NCBI RefSeq assembly: GCF_000335475.2
Contig: NZ_ANAH02000032.1
Span: 1 to 64,000 of the forward strand
Source of the DNA: Cystobacter fuscus DSM 2262
GTDB lineage: Bacteria > Myxococcota > Myxococcia > Myxococcales > Myxococcaceae
Reading direction: 5' to 3'
DNA length: 64,000 bases
Within the stretch, counting starts at the first letter, position 1, and every line of letters begins with the position of its first letter. The translations under genes and the position numbers were made by a program. Below, one piece after another: positions 1 to 8,921 of this stretch. A model generated the notes under the pieces. The model had not been told where the DNA came from. It did no database searches and saw nothing but the letters and a program-made list of their open reading frames with translations.

Positions 1-1082
1 GGTTGGAGGCGAGGCTGGGGGTGGAGGGCCTGCGAGCGCTGGCCCGGGACATCCAAGCCAGCCGGGAGGCGGGCCACTTCGTGGCGGTGGGGGGAGTGGA
101 TGCCGCCCTGGCCCTGCGTGAGGCGCGGGGCGATGTGGCCCGGGCCCAGGCGATGATGGCCCGGGCCCGGCCCGGGGCCACGGGCGCGCCAGAGGGGAAG
201 AGTGGGGCGGGGGCGAGTTCCGGGAAGGGGGCCACCGTGGCGGACGACGCCACACGCGCCACCCTCGAGCGGAGTGGTGCCGCGGAACGCTCCTCCGGGG
301 GCATCGCCTCGCTGGTGGACGAGGAGGTGGGCCTCACCCGGGACGTGGTGGAGGCTCGGCTGGCGCTGGTGGAAAGCGAGGCCACGGGTCCGCGTCTACC
401 CAGGGACGTGGTGGTGCTGGAGAGGCAGCAGCCCTCCCTGGAGGCTCCTCCGTCCGGAGCCGAGGGCAACCCGCGTTGGCGTGAGTACGTCGCCTACTAC
501 GAGAGGCGGGTGGGGGAACTCGAGCAGGGGAAGGCCGTCGAAGGGCCTCTGCGCTGGGCCGCCTATGAACGGATGTGGGGCGGGTTCACCCGGGGACTCG
601 CCTTCGAGCGCTTCATGGTGAACCTGTTGCGCGAAGACGCGAAACTGCCTCGGGCTCAGCGTCGCTTCCTCGGCGACTTCGACAGGCCTCGCGTTGAAAT
701 GCAGGTGGGCGTGAGGAAGCTGGATTCTGGTCTGCGCTACGCAGATGTGCTCGTCATCGAAGAAGGCGCGCTCGGCGGGCGACCACGTCGCGTGGAGACG
801 TTCAGCTTCAAGAGTCGAGATTTGTCGGGACTGAAGTACAACGATCTGAAGGCGCAGATCGTTGCGGATGCGAAGGAAGCTTTGAAGAAGTACGGCGAGA
901 CGCTGAATATCCGCCGAGGCTCCCTCCAGTCCCTTTTCCCAGGGGGCAGTGAGGTGCAGGTCCCGAGGGTCCGCCTCATCTACGAGGGAGGCAACCTCAA
1001 GCCCAGGGATCCAGACTTCTTGAAGAGAGCCGTGAACGAAACCAGGCAATTGGTCCCGGGTGTGGAGGTGTTGGTCCAATGA
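1..1082 (+). CDS. C-terminal part of polymorphic lipoprotein toxin, cassette A (5' end outside window)
   Basis: The reading frame is already open at the window edge, so this is the last ~360 residues of a protein matching the 716-aa lipoprotein at 2551-4701. It holds a Gly/Ala/Arg-rich linker and then a C-terminal domain beginning near nt 690. That domain has a Tyr-Ala-Asp-Val strand, then a Glu-x-Phe-Ser-Phe-Lys strand, then a helix rich in Lys/Glu. This order is reminiscent of a restriction-endonuclease-like nuclease, although the usual acidic residue two before the Lys is Ser. The first ~247 nt are identical to the second copy, and the last ~390 nt are clearly diverged from it. The stop overlaps the next gene by 4 nt (ATGA). 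I infer a contact-delivered or exchanged toxin; the nuclease assignment is tentative. Confidence 0.7.
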   Translation, partial: LEARLGVEGLRALARDIQASREAGHFVAVGGVDAALALREARGDVARAQAMMARARPGATGAPEGKSGAGASSGKGATVADDATRATLERSGAAERSSGGIASLVDEEVGLTRDVVEARLALVESEATGPRLPRDVVVLERQQPSLEAPPSGAEGNPRWREYVAYYERRVGELEQGKAVEGPLRWAAYERMWGGFTRGLAFERFMVNLLREDAKLPRAQRRFLGDFDRPRVEMQVGVRKLDSGLRYADVLVIEEGALGGRPRRVETFSFKSRDLSGLKYNDLKAQIVADAKEALKKYGETLNIRRGSLQSLFPGGSEVQVPRVRLIYEGGNLKPRDPDFLKRAVNETRQLVPGVEVLVQ

Positions 1083-2419
1083 AGGCGCTGAGCGTGCATG
1101 ACTTGCAGCCGGAGGACAGCCTCAAACTCATTTTCGACGCCGCTTTCGACTCGAAAGCGGCACTGAAGAGCGAGTTGGAGCCGCTTCTCCAGTCGCTTGA
1201 GAAGTACGCCAACGGGTGGCTGCCGGATGTCGCCGAGGGCAAGCGGCGACGTAAATACGCCCGCGCTGCCATCTGGAAGGCACTGGAGGAGCAGCGCGGC
1301 GAAAAAAGCACGTCCATCGGGCTCTATCGCACGAAGTGGCCCGCGTTGGATATGTCGCTCAGTCTCTGGTCTCCACCGCTGCCTCCCAACCTGGGAGTCT
1401 TCATCAACGTGAAACCGCTCTCCTTCTTCTCGGAGGTGGAGCGTTGCCGCCACTTCGTGGAGATGGTGCGCACATGGGCCTCGCGCTACCCGGTTGCCTA
1501 TGCCATGGCCCACAGTACCGATGACAGGGTATTGGCGGGCGCTCCCAATTTCGGCCGCGACGATGAGACTGAATACAGAGACGGTTTCGACAAGATCTAC
1601 GAGGTGTGCTGGCTCAATGTCTTCGGACCGAAGCTGGTGGAAACCGTCGGCCGCGAGCGCATGTTGTCCACACCGGCCTGGAGGGTGGAGGAACTGCCCA
1701 ATGGTGGCGTGCTGCTGGTGACGAGGCCCACCGTCACGGACTTCGCCAGCGAGGAGGCGCGCCTCGCCCAGGCCCGTGTTCACTGTCACTTGCGGCCGGA
1801 CCTGGACTTCCCCACCGTGCTGCGCACCCTGCGCGAGCGCAGCGCGGCGCTCGCCCCCGTGGAGCCCCGCTTCCACCCAGACATGGCTCCGCTCCTCTCG
1901 CGCGTGGTGGACGACGTCGCCAGCTACGAGCGGCAGCGGAAGATAGCCGAACTCAACGCATGGCAACCCCCTGAGCCCGAGGAGTGGCGCCCCGCCGACT
2001 CCGCCCTGCCTTCGGACGTGGAGGACCCGGAGCGCGCGTGCGCGCACTATCGCTACCTCGCCGAGCACCTCGTGGCCCTGCTGCACACGAAGGTGCCCTC
2101 CATCTTCGAGGCGACACCCGCGTCCCTCACGGAGGCCGACTTCTACTTCTGGCACGAGGAGTTCCCAACGAGCCGCCTGCGGGAGAACATCGACGCGCAC
2201 GCGGTGCCCGCCATTGGCGCCTACCTGGGCCAGGTGCTGGTGCGCCACCTCGGAGGCCGGTGGATTCCGCGCGAGAAGCTCGAGGAGACCCAGGTGCTCG
2301 TGGGCCACCGCGTCTGGTTTCCCTTTGTCCGCGCACGTCACTACATGCGCTCGCGCCAGGCGCTCCTGGACTTCTCGCTCACCCAGCTCTACCGGGTGGC
2401 CGAGCGGCACCGTTCCTGA
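1079..2419 (+). CDS. Immunity-type protein, cassette A (Imm52-like N-terminus suspected)
   Basis: This 446-aa cytoplasmic-looking protein has no signal peptide or membrane segment. Its start overlaps the toxin stop as ATGA, which implies translational coupling as expected for a toxin-immunity pair. Residues ~1-165 are only about two-thirds identical to the cassette B partner. From about residue 168 to the end the two proteins are identical, and I saw two silent base differences over ~840 nt. The N-terminal half therefore tracks the variable toxin tip and probably gives specificity, while the C-terminal half is a constant domain of unknown function. Similarity to myxobacterial Imm52-type immunity proteins is my impression, not a tested match. 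Confidence 0.7.
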   Translation: MKALSVHDLQPEDSLKLIFDAAFDSKAALKSELEPLLQSLEKYANGWLPDVAEGKRRRKYARAAIWKALEEQRGEKSTSIGLYRTKWPALDMSLSLWSPPLPPNLGVFINVKPLSFFSEVERCRHFVEMVRTWASRYPVAYAMAHSTDDRVLAGAPNFGRDDETEYRDGFDKIYEVCWLNVFGPKLVETVGRERMLSTPAWRVEELPNGGVLLVTRPTVTDFASEEARLAQARVHCHLRPDLDFPTVLRTLRERSAALAPVEPRFHPDMAPLLSRVVDDVASYERQRKIAELNAWQPPEPEEWRPADSALPSDVEDPERACAHYRYLAEHLVALLHTKVPSIFEATPASLTEADFYFWHEEFPTSRLRENIDAHAVPAIGAYLGQVLVRHLGGRWIPREKLEETQVLVGHRVWFPFVRARHYMRSRQALLDFSLTQLYRVAERHRS

Positions 2420-2550
2420 CGGCCTCCCAAAATCACGCGGGATGCATCGACATTAGCCAAGTCCGAGAGTTGGCAGGGAGCTCCTTGCTGTCATGACTGG
2501 AGAGGGGGGCTATCCTGAGGAACGGTGGTGCTACCAACGAGGAACCCCTC

Positions 2551-4701
2551 ATGCCAACGATCAGCCGCGCGCGCTTCTTCGTGAGCCGCGCTGTCATGGA
2601 ACAGGGCGGCGGGGTGGCGTTGTTGCTGCTGGCCGTCGTCGTGCTGGCGGGGTGCGCCGCGAGCACTGCGCTCGTCCTGGCCGAGGGGACAGGCGGGTCC
2701 GGCGCCGCCTCGGGAGAAGCTGTCGCGTGTGGAGAGCAGGCCCTGCCTCCGGGGTGGCCCGAGCTGTCCGCGGGGGATGCCGAGGCGTTGCTGGCCCCCT
2801 TCCTGCGATGTGCCTCGCCCGGGGACTACGTGGCGTTGCAGGAGCGGGTGGACATGCCCCGGGTGGTGGAGGCACTGGACGGCTGGAGCGCCGTGCGGCT
2901 GGGGGCCCTGGGGCCCATACGCGCGGACGCCGCCGACCTCCTCACCCGCAAGCGCGCCGCCTTCCTGCTCGAGGCCACCGAGCGCTATGGGCACTACCAC
3001 GCGGAGGTGTTCGCCCTCTTCGTGCTGCACTCGGCCCATGACGACGAGGTGCGCGCGTTGCTGCGCCTGCTGGCTCGGGACAAGCAGTTGGGACAGACGC
3101 TGGGGCTGATGCCCACCGTGCGCGAGGAGTTGGAGCGGCGAGGCTTGCCGCTGTCGGCCCATGCGGAGCGGGCCGAGCGGCCCGGTGACGTGCTGCGGGG
3201 GCTGGGCCGAGCGGCCCGGGATGCGCTCGCCACCAGCCAGATGAGTGACGGCGGGCGGTACAGCGAATTGTCCGCGCGGTGGAAGCAGTTGCTCGAGCCC
3301 TACCAGGAGGCCGCGCACGAGGTGGAGCGGGCCCTGGCGCTGCGGCACTTCAGTCCGGGAAGCGTGGCGGTGGGCAGCTTCGACGCGGTGACGTTCGGCG
3401 TGCCGCTGGGCTTCTATTACCTGGTGCTCGGCACGGGGCAGGGGGTGGCCTCGCTGTCCCGGGGCCAGTACGAGCAGGCCACGCGCGAACTGGCTCCGGC
3501 CCTGTTGCTCGGGGCGCTGTACGCCGGGGGCCGGGGCCCGCGCGTCCTGTCCGAGGCGCGCGGTGCCCTGGGAACCGGACTGGCCGAGGCGCGCCTGACG
3601 GCGCTGAAGGAGTGGGTGGGGCGGTTGGAGGCGAGGCTGGGGGTGGAGGGCCTGCGAGCGCTGGCCCGGGACATCCAAGCCAGCCGGGAGGCGGGCCACT
3701 TCGTGGCGGTGGGGGGAGTGGATGCCGCCCTGGCCCTGCGTGAGGCGCGGGGCGATGTGGCCCGGGCCCAGGCGATGATGGCCCGGGCCCGGCCCGGGGC
3801 CACGGGCGCGCCAGAGGGGAAGAGTGGGGCGGGGGCGAGTTCCGGGAAGGGGGCCACCGTGGCGGACGACACCGCACGTTCCACCCTCGAGCGGAGTGGT
3901 GCCGCGGAACGCTCCGGGGGCATCGCCTCGCTGGTGGACGAGGAAGTGGGCCTCACCCGGGACGTGGTGGAGGCTCGGCTGGCACTGATGGAAAGCGAGG
4001 CCACGGGTCCGCGTCTGCCCAGGGACGTGGTGGTGCTGGAGAGGCAGCGGCCCTCCCTGGAGGCTCATCCGCCCGGAGTCGAGGGCAATTCGCGTTGGCG
4101 TGAGTACGTCGCCTACTACGAGAAGCGGGTGGGGGAACTCGAGCAGGGGAAGGCCGTCGAAGGGCCTCTGCGCTGGGCCGCCTATGAACGGATGTGGGGC
4201 GGGTTCACCCGGGGACTCGCCTTCGAGCGCTTCATGGTGAACCTGTTGCGCGAAGACGCGAAACTGCCTCGGGCTCAGCGTCGCTTCCTTGGGGACTTCG
4301 ACAGGCCTCGCATCGAGACGTACGTGGGCGTGAAAAAACAGGAGACCGGTTTGCGCTACGCGGATGTGCTCGTCATCGAGGAGGGTGAACTCGGCGGCCG
4401 GCCACGTCGGGTCGAGTCATTTAGCTTCAAGAGCCGCAATCTCGCGTTGCTTGAGGAACAAGAGTTGAGAGTACAGATGATGGAGGACGCGAGAGAGGCT
4501 CTACGCAAGTACGGCGGAGCGCTGGACATCCGCCGAGACATCCTCCAACCCCTTTTTCGAGGGCAAAGAGAGGTTCCCGTCCAGAGGGTCCGTCTCGTCT
4601 ACGAAGGGGGCGTGCTCAAGCCCAATGATGAATTCGTGCTGAACGCAATCTTGAGCGCAACGGAGAGAAAGATTCCGGGAGTGGAGGTTCTGTTCCAATG
4701 A
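2551..4701 (+). CDS. Polymorphic lipoprotein toxin, cassette B (SitA-like candidate)
   Basis: The 716-aa protein has a type II signal peptide: Arg-containing n-region, hydrophobic stretch, then a Leu-Ala-Gly-Cys lipobox (Cys34). ATG 2551 is preferred over ATG 2596 because the shorter form would lose all the Arg residues of the n-region. The mature protein has a long Ala/Leu/Arg-rich helical body (about 40-350), a Gly/Ala linker (about 410-450), a conserved segment, and a C-terminal ~125-residue domain. This last domain differs from cassette A and carries Asp and Glu-x-Phe-Ser-Phe-Lys strands. Lipoprotein toxins with swappable C-terminal domains and adjacent immunity genes are the hallmark of myxobacterial Sit toxins moved by TraA-dependent outer-membrane exchange. 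Assignment to that system is inference. Confidence 0.72.
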   Translation: MPTISRARFFVSRAVMEQGGGVALLLLAVVVLAGCAASTALVLAEGTGGSGAASGEAVACGEQALPPGWPELSAGDAEALLAPFLRCASPGDYVALQERVDMPRVVEALDGWSAVRLGALGPIRADAADLLTRKRAAFLLEATERYGHYHAEVFALFVLHSAHDDEVRALLRLLARDKQLGQTLGLMPTVREELERRGLPLSAHAERAERPGDVLRGLGRAARDALATSQMSDGGRYSELSARWKQLLEPYQEAAHEVERALALRHFSPGSVAVGSFDAVTFGVPLGFYYLVLGTGQGVASLSRGQYEQATRELAPALLLGALYAGGRGPRVLSEARGALGTGLAEARLTALKEWVGRLEARLGVEGLRALARDIQASREAGHFVAVGGVDAALALREARGDVARAQAMMARARPGATGAPEGKSGAGASSGKGATVADDTARSTLERSGAAERSGGIASLVDEEVGLTRDVVEARLALMESEATGPRLPRDVVVLERQRPSLEAHPPGVEGNSRWREYVAYYEKRVGELEQGKAVEGPLRWAAYERMWGGFTRGLAFERFMVNLLREDAKLPRAQRRFLGDFDRPRIETYVGVKKQETGLRYADVLVIEEGELGGRPRRVESFSFKSRNLALLEEQELRVQMMEDAREALRKYGGALDIRRDILQPLFRGQREVPVQRVRLVYEGGVLKPNDEFVLNAILSATERKIPGVEVLFQ

Positions 4702-6044
4702 AGCGGCTGAGCGTGCACGATTTGAAGCCGGAGGACAGCCTCCGACTTGTTTTTGAAGGTGCCTTCGATCCACGTGCGCCACGTGAAAGCGAGCTGACAC
4801 CTGTCCTCCAAGCTCTCGAGGAACACGCAGATGGGTGGATGCCAGACGTCGCTGAAGGCAAGCGGCGGCGCAAATACACTCGTGCCGCCATCTGGAAGGC
4901 ATTGGAGGAGTCACGCGACGATGTGTACACGAGTCTCGGGCTCTATCGCACGAAATGGCCCGCGTTGGACATGACTCTTGCCCTCTGGCTGCCCCCTCGT
5001 GCGCCCATGTTGGACATCTCCATCAACGCCAAGCCGCTCTCCTTCTTCGCGGAGGCGGAGCGCTGCCTCGAGTTCGTGGAGATGGTACGTGCCTGGGCCT
5101 CACGCTACCCGGTCTCCCATGCCGTGGCTCACAGCAATGATGACATCAACCTGGCGAGGTTTCCCCATTTTGGCCGCGACAAGGAAACCTGGTTCCGGGA
5201 CGGTTTCGACAAGATCTACGAGGTGTGCTGGCTCAACGTCTTCGGACCGAAGCTGGTGGAAACCGTCGGCCGCGAGCGCATGTTGTCCACACCGGCCTGG
5301 AGGGTGGAGGAACTGCCCAATGGTGGCGTGCTGCTGGTGACGAGGCCCACCGTCACGGACTTCGCCAGCGAGGAGGCGCGCCTCGCCCAGGCCCGTGTTC
5401 ACTGTCACTTGCGGCCGGACCTGGACTTCCCCACCGTGCTGCGCACCCTGCGCGAGCGCAGCGCGGCGCTCGCCCCCGTGGAGCCCCGCTTCCACCCAGA
5501 CATGGCTCCGCTCCTCTCGCGCGTGGTGGACGACGTCGCCAGCTACGAGCGGCAGCGGAAGATAGCCGAACTCAACGCATGGCAACCCCCTGAGCCCGAG
5601 GAGTGGCGCCCCGCCGACTCCGCCCTGCCTTCGGACGTGGAGGACCCGGAGCGCGCGTGCGCGCACTATCGCTACCTCGCCGAGCACCTCGTGGCCCTGC
5701 TGCACACGAAGGTGCCCTCCATCTTCGAGGCGACACCCGCGTCCCTCACGGAGGCCGACTTCTACTTCTGGCACGAGGAGTTCCCGACGAGCCGCCTGCG
5801 GGAGAACATCGACGCGCACGCGGTGCCCGCCATTGGCGCCTACCTGGGCCAGGTGCTGGTGCGCCACCTCGGAGGCCGGTGGATTCCGCGCGAGAAGCTC
5901 GAGGAGACCCAGGTGCTCGTGGGCCACCGCGTCTGGTTTCCCTTTGTCCGCGCACGTCACTACATGCGCTCGCGCCAGGCGCTCCTGGACTTCTCGCTCA
6001 CCCAGCTCTACCGGGTGGCCGAGCGGCACCGTTCCTGACGGCCC
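3623..6044. repeat. Tandem toxin-immunity cassette, copy B
   Basis: This is the portion of cassette B homologous to 1-2425. The diverged block (about 4310-5199) spans the toxin C-terminus and the immunity N-terminus as one continuous segment. It is flanked on both sides by near-identical DNA, the pattern left by recombination or gene conversion between duplicated cassettes. Confidence 0.9.
4698..6038 (+). CDS. Immunity-type protein, cassette B
   Basis: This 446-aa protein is cognate to the upstream lipoprotein toxin and overlaps its stop by 4 nt (ATGA). Its N-terminal ~165 residues differ at many positions from cassette A, including the run around residues 85-110 and 145-165. The region from the Asp-Gly-Phe-Asp-Lys motif near residue 168 to the C-terminus is identical. 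The protein contains a conserved Lys-Arg-Arg-Arg-Lys patch near residue 55 and two Trp-rich segments. I see no enzyme motif. Its likely role is to neutralise the paired toxin in the producer and its kin. Confidence 0.7.
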   Translation: MKRLSVHDLKPEDSLRLVFEGAFDPRAPRESELTPVLQALEEHADGWMPDVAEGKRRRKYTRAAIWKALEESRDDVYTSLGLYRTKWPALDMTLALWLPPRAPMLDISINAKPLSFFAEAERCLEFVEMVRAWASRYPVSHAVAHSNDDINLARFPHFGRDKETWFRDGFDKIYEVCWLNVFGPKLVETVGRERMLSTPAWRVEELPNGGVLLVTRPTVTDFASEEARLAQARVHCHLRPDLDFPTVLRTLRERSAALAPVEPRFHPDMAPLLSRVVDDVASYERQRKIAELNAWQPPEPEEWRPADSALPSDVEDPERACAHYRYLAEHLVALLHTKVPSIFEATPASLTEADFYFWHEEFPTSRLRENIDAHAVPAIGAYLGQVLVRHLGGRWIPREKLEETQVLVGHRVWFPFVRARHYMRSRQALLDFSLTQLYRVAERHRS

Positions 6045-6557
6045 CCAAAAAGAAGCTGTGGGGAACTTCGGGACCCCTGATACCAAAAAAACCGACGTCC
6101 GCGAAGCCCCGGCAAGTTGCTGCTTACGGGTCCTCTGGCGGATGCCATCCAAGGACTCCAGGCGGTTCGCTGAGTTCGCCTCTTCTTCCTTGCCCGTTCC
6201 TCGCTCACAACGTTCCTGGATGCGCCTAGCGCGTGTCCTGAGGGGATGAGGTGGGGGGACTCGAAACGTGCTCAGCGGACCCCATGGGCAGGGGGGAAAC
6301 TTCCGGTTCCGAGAGAGTGCGTAGGCCCGCGCGAAAATCTCCATCCAAAAAGTCGGAAGGTGTCTATGGGCGTTGACAGGCGGTGCCAATCGGAGAGGAA
6401 GAGCCTGAGGGCCTTGCGGGAGCTTCAGGACGCCCAGCGCGGTCTTATGGAACCGAGGGAGCCCGGATGCGCTACCTAGCCGCGCGGGTGGAACACTCGG
6501 GAATCGAGCGGGAGGCTGTGGGTATGTTACTCTCCTCTTGCCGGAGGATGAAGAGGG
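6045..6557. other. Non-coding stretch after the toxin cassettes
   Basis: About 510 nt without a convincing gene. Reading frames here are short or are antisense tails of frames opposite the immunity gene. Sequence composition shifts from GC-rich to AT-rich at the right end. I see no tRNA-like or insertion-sequence structure. Confidence 0.5.
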
Positions 6558-7172
6558 GTGAACATGCCGAAGCTTATCTGGTTATTGCGGTTGTTTACTA
6601 AGGTCTGGATAGCTGCTCTGTCAGTATTGTTGGCCGTCAGTGCTCTTGCCACCTTAATGCTAAGGGGTTGGGACGAGTTCGCAGAAATAGGTAGCCCTCA
6701 CAATTTTTGGGGGTGGATGCTGGTCCTTGCCGCTTACGCTCCAGCCCATTACGCTGAAAAGCTTGCTGTCAAGCTAGAAGAGAGGATTCCTCTCACCAAA
6801 GAGATGGCAATAAAAATTGCTGATAGCTACAGCCTTGTAATCAAACAAAAAGGCCATGAGCTTCCTGCATCCAAGAGGCGCATTGGAGAGGCTCTTCGTC
6901 TTTTGTCATGTGATGCAAAGCATGAGGAGTTGCGGTTGTTTCAGCTTGGGGCGGCGTATGTCTCCCTCGCGAACTTCCATCACAAGGGAGCGAAGGAAGC
7001 ACGAAATGCGGAATTCAGCGCCCTCTGCCGGGAATGGAAGTCATGGATAGAATATTTGTGGGACTCCTTTGGCAATCCTGGGGGCGAGTTTGCCGAGTCC
7101 TATCCAGAACTCGCAGCTGAAATTGCCGTCAGTCCTTGGATGCCTCAAAAGAAATATAAGGATACTGCGTGA
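6558..7172 (+). CDS. Small membrane protein of AT-rich island, unknown function
   Basis: The 204-aa protein begins with GTG 6558 (GGAGG at 6543-6547) or ATG 6564 (AGAGGGG just upstream); I list the longer form. Two hydrophobic segments are visible, about residues 8-35 and 50-68. A soluble helical domain of ~135 residues follows, with Cys, Trp and acidic residues and no motif I recognise. Codons are much richer in A/T than in the flanking core genes, so the gene was probably acquired horizontally. The next gene, 330 nt downstream on the same strand, encodes a metallopeptidase. A joint role is possible but not shown. Confidence 0.6.
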   Translation: MNMPKLIWLLRLFTKVWIAALSVLLAVSALATLMLRGWDEFAEIGSPHNFWGWMLVLAAYAPAHYAEKLAVKLEERIPLTKEMAIKIADSYSLVIKQKGHELPASKRRIGEALRLLSCDAKHEELRLFQLGAAYVSLANFHHKGAKEARNAEFSALCREWKSWIEYLWDSFGNPGGEFAESYPELAAEIAVSPWMPQKKYKDTA

Positions 7173-7501
7173 GCTTCCCTTGGAGGTTTATATGATTTGT
7201 TCTGCTATTCCTTGCTGCTCTTCACCCTTGCCCTACTCCCTGTTTGCGGCATCAAAAACGACAATAATGATGACTGGGGATAGACCAAGAGCGCCTAAGA
7301 AAAATCCAGTCAGAGGGAGGTTCTCCCTCGACGAAAGGGGCTCCGCGCTCATTTTTCATTAGGTGCTCTAAATAATAAATGAAGTGAATTTGGTTCTTGT
7401 GCGACTCATCAATGAGCGACAAGACACTTCTATGGCACCACCCATGAGCAGAAGAGGCTTCAAGATTTTCCACAATGGTTGAATCTTATTAGGGGGACGA
7501 C
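7173..7501. other. AT-rich intergenic region with two possible tiny ORFs
   Basis: A good GGAGG (7182-7186) precedes ATG 7192, which opens a 56-codon frame to 7362. The overlapping frame from TTG 7197 encodes a 28-residue peptide to 7283 with a hydrophobic leader and a Val-Cys-Gly that looks like a weak lipobox. Neither is long enough to decide. The rest appears non-coding and may carry the promoter of the metallopeptidase gene. Confidence 0.3.
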
Positions 7502-8602
7502 TTGAACGAATTGGATGAGATTGAAGCTCAAAAGTTATTCTACAGATTTTTGTTTTCTCCGGATGAGGTGAACAGAATTTTTGATGTGAAGAACGTGGAC
7601 GACTATTTGCTGAAGTTACGTGCGAATCACGTGATGGATAATACTCGCTTGTATCGAGTCATGTTGCATAGGGCGCGCGAGAGCAAAGGGCGGTGGTCTT
7701 TTAGTGATCAGTTTAGTCGGAGAGAGTTTGATGCTTTTGTTTCTGAGCTTTCGGAGGATAGAGAGATTGAATGTAAATCTATCGCTGCGGGGTTCGTTTT
7801 CTCAAACAATCCAAATGGAGAATGCGTGAGGACTCCGTTCGGCGATTTGATCGTAGTGTCCGAATCGCTTAGGTATTTTCTCTTTTATATGAATTTGTCG
7901 TTCATGGATTTGGGATATGATGTGCCGCAGGATGTTAGATTTTCCGCTTTGTTGATCGCCATGCGCACCATGTTGAAGTCTGAAACTCTCGATTTTGACT
8001 TGGATCCCCGTGGGCGAATACCAGCCGTTCTGGAAGAACGCTTGAATGTCATAACCATGGCTCAGTTGGAATTTGTTATTGGACATGAATATGCGCACCA
8101 TATGTTGAAGCATTTGGACTCTGCGGGCACTACTGTTCAGTCCTTATTTATGGCCTTTCGAAATGAGTCAATTGCGGACACCCCGTTGGTGGTGTATAAT
8201 TACAATCAAAAGCAGGAGTTCGCGGCGGACGAGGGGTCGCTATTTTTGCCCATTCGACAGCGAGAAAGACGTGAATTTATTTTTAGGATGGCGGCATTGT
8301 TTTTTGTATATATGGACGTTTTTGACTCAGTACAGGATGAGATTCTGCCGCGAAAGCCATATGCATGGCGGACGCATCCAGATGCGGTTGATAGGATATG
8401 GAATCTCTTCGGTTGTCTGCCAAGGAAAAGCAGGAAAAATAGCCTGCGTAGGAAGATTAATAGAGCACTGCGAATGGCAAAAGATAAGAAGGAGCACCTT
8501 GCTGAAGGGGTAAGAATTAGTGTCGAGACGTTTGAGACCTATGGTTCTTTTTATCTAGGGCAATGGAGGGGTCCGATTCTTGTTGATCGACGTGATTATT
8601 GA
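7502..8602 (+). CDS. HExxH zinc metallopeptidase, unknown family
   Basis: The 366-aa protein starts at TTG 7502, chosen because AGGGGG at 7491-7496 sits 5 nt upstream. Residues 195-199 read His-Glu-Tyr-Ala-His, the zinc-binding HExxH signature. About 40 residues later Glu239-Phe-Ala-Ala-Asp243 supplies a plausible third ligand, as in gluzincins of the M48 or ImmA/IrrE (M78) type. No signal peptide or clear membrane segment is seen, so it is probably cytoplasmic. Base composition is very low in G+C for this genome: 7561-7620 is 25/60 G+C, against 37/60 in a core gene stretch such as 42301-42360. This points to recent transfer. A role in a stress or defence switch, cleaving a repressor, is possible but unproven. 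Confidence 0.68.
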   Translation: MNELDEIEAQKLFYRFLFSPDEVNRIFDVKNVDDYLLKLRANHVMDNTRLYRVMLHRARESKGRWSFSDQFSRREFDAFVSELSEDREIECKSIAAGFVFSNNPNGECVRTPFGDLIVVSESLRYFLFYMNLSFMDLGYDVPQDVRFSALLIAMRTMLKSETLDFDLDPRGRIPAVLEERLNVITMAQLEFVIGHEYAHHMLKHLDSAGTTVQSLFMAFRNESIADTPLVVYNYNQKQEFAADEGSLFLPIRQRERREFIFRMAALFFVYMDVFDSVQDEILPRKPYAWRTHPDAVDRIWNLFGCLPRKSRKNSLRRKINRALRMAKDKKEHLAEGVRISVETFETYGSFYLGQWRGPILVDRRDY

Positions 8603-8921
8603 GGCACTGCAAACAAGGTGTGCGACGTGTCAGGGCAGTAGGGGAGGTGATTCAGTCCTCTCGGGCTGGTGTGCTTTGGGTCACCTCTAATGCTTAAAAG
8701 AACCAGCACTCGCCAGAAGTCCATCCACAATGGCATTGGAGCTGGTGAGGCTGGTCGCATAGGAGTTACTGAATATTAATTATGAAGTACTGCCCCCCGC
8801 GTGCTCCCGCTCTGTCTTCCACCTAGTGTGACTTAGAGTTTCTCTTCTACTAGTGTGGGTCTATTAGCAGGGTGCGCCGCCGCTCGACCTAATCACCTAA
8901 GCCCCACCGTGATCCTTTGGT
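8603..8921. other. Intergenic region left of the integrative element
   Basis: About 320 nt between the metallopeptidase gene and the XRE gene with no supported ORF. It contains the left candidate attachment site at 8847-8863 and, just before it, a related CCTAGTGTGACTTA stretch. Confidence 0.5.
8847..8863. other. Candidate attachment site (left)
   Basis: CTACTAGTGTGGGTCTA, matched by 11667-11683 with one mismatch. It is located outside all genes. Confidence 0.45.

Larger units (their letters stand above)
1..2425. repeat. Tandem toxin-immunity cassette, copy A (partial)
   Basis: Copy A aligns with 3623-6044 at an offset of 3622, falling to 3619 after a 3-nt indel near position 292. Identity is mosaic: 1-247 is identical, 248-690 is high, 690-1580 is diverged, and 1581-2419 is almost identical (two silent differences seen). 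Homology stops a few bases after the immunity stop codon. The left part of the unit lies outside the window. Confidence 0.9.

Noticed and set aside
6045-6557. Search for a tRNA or attachment site near the right end of the toxin cassettes
   Set aside because: No cloverleaf pairing or repeat of the cassette ends was found.
7197-7283. 28-residue lipoprotein-like ORF with a TTG start
   Set aside because: The lipobox has Val instead of Gly/Ala/Ser before Cys, and an overlapping ATG frame fits the ribosome binding site better.
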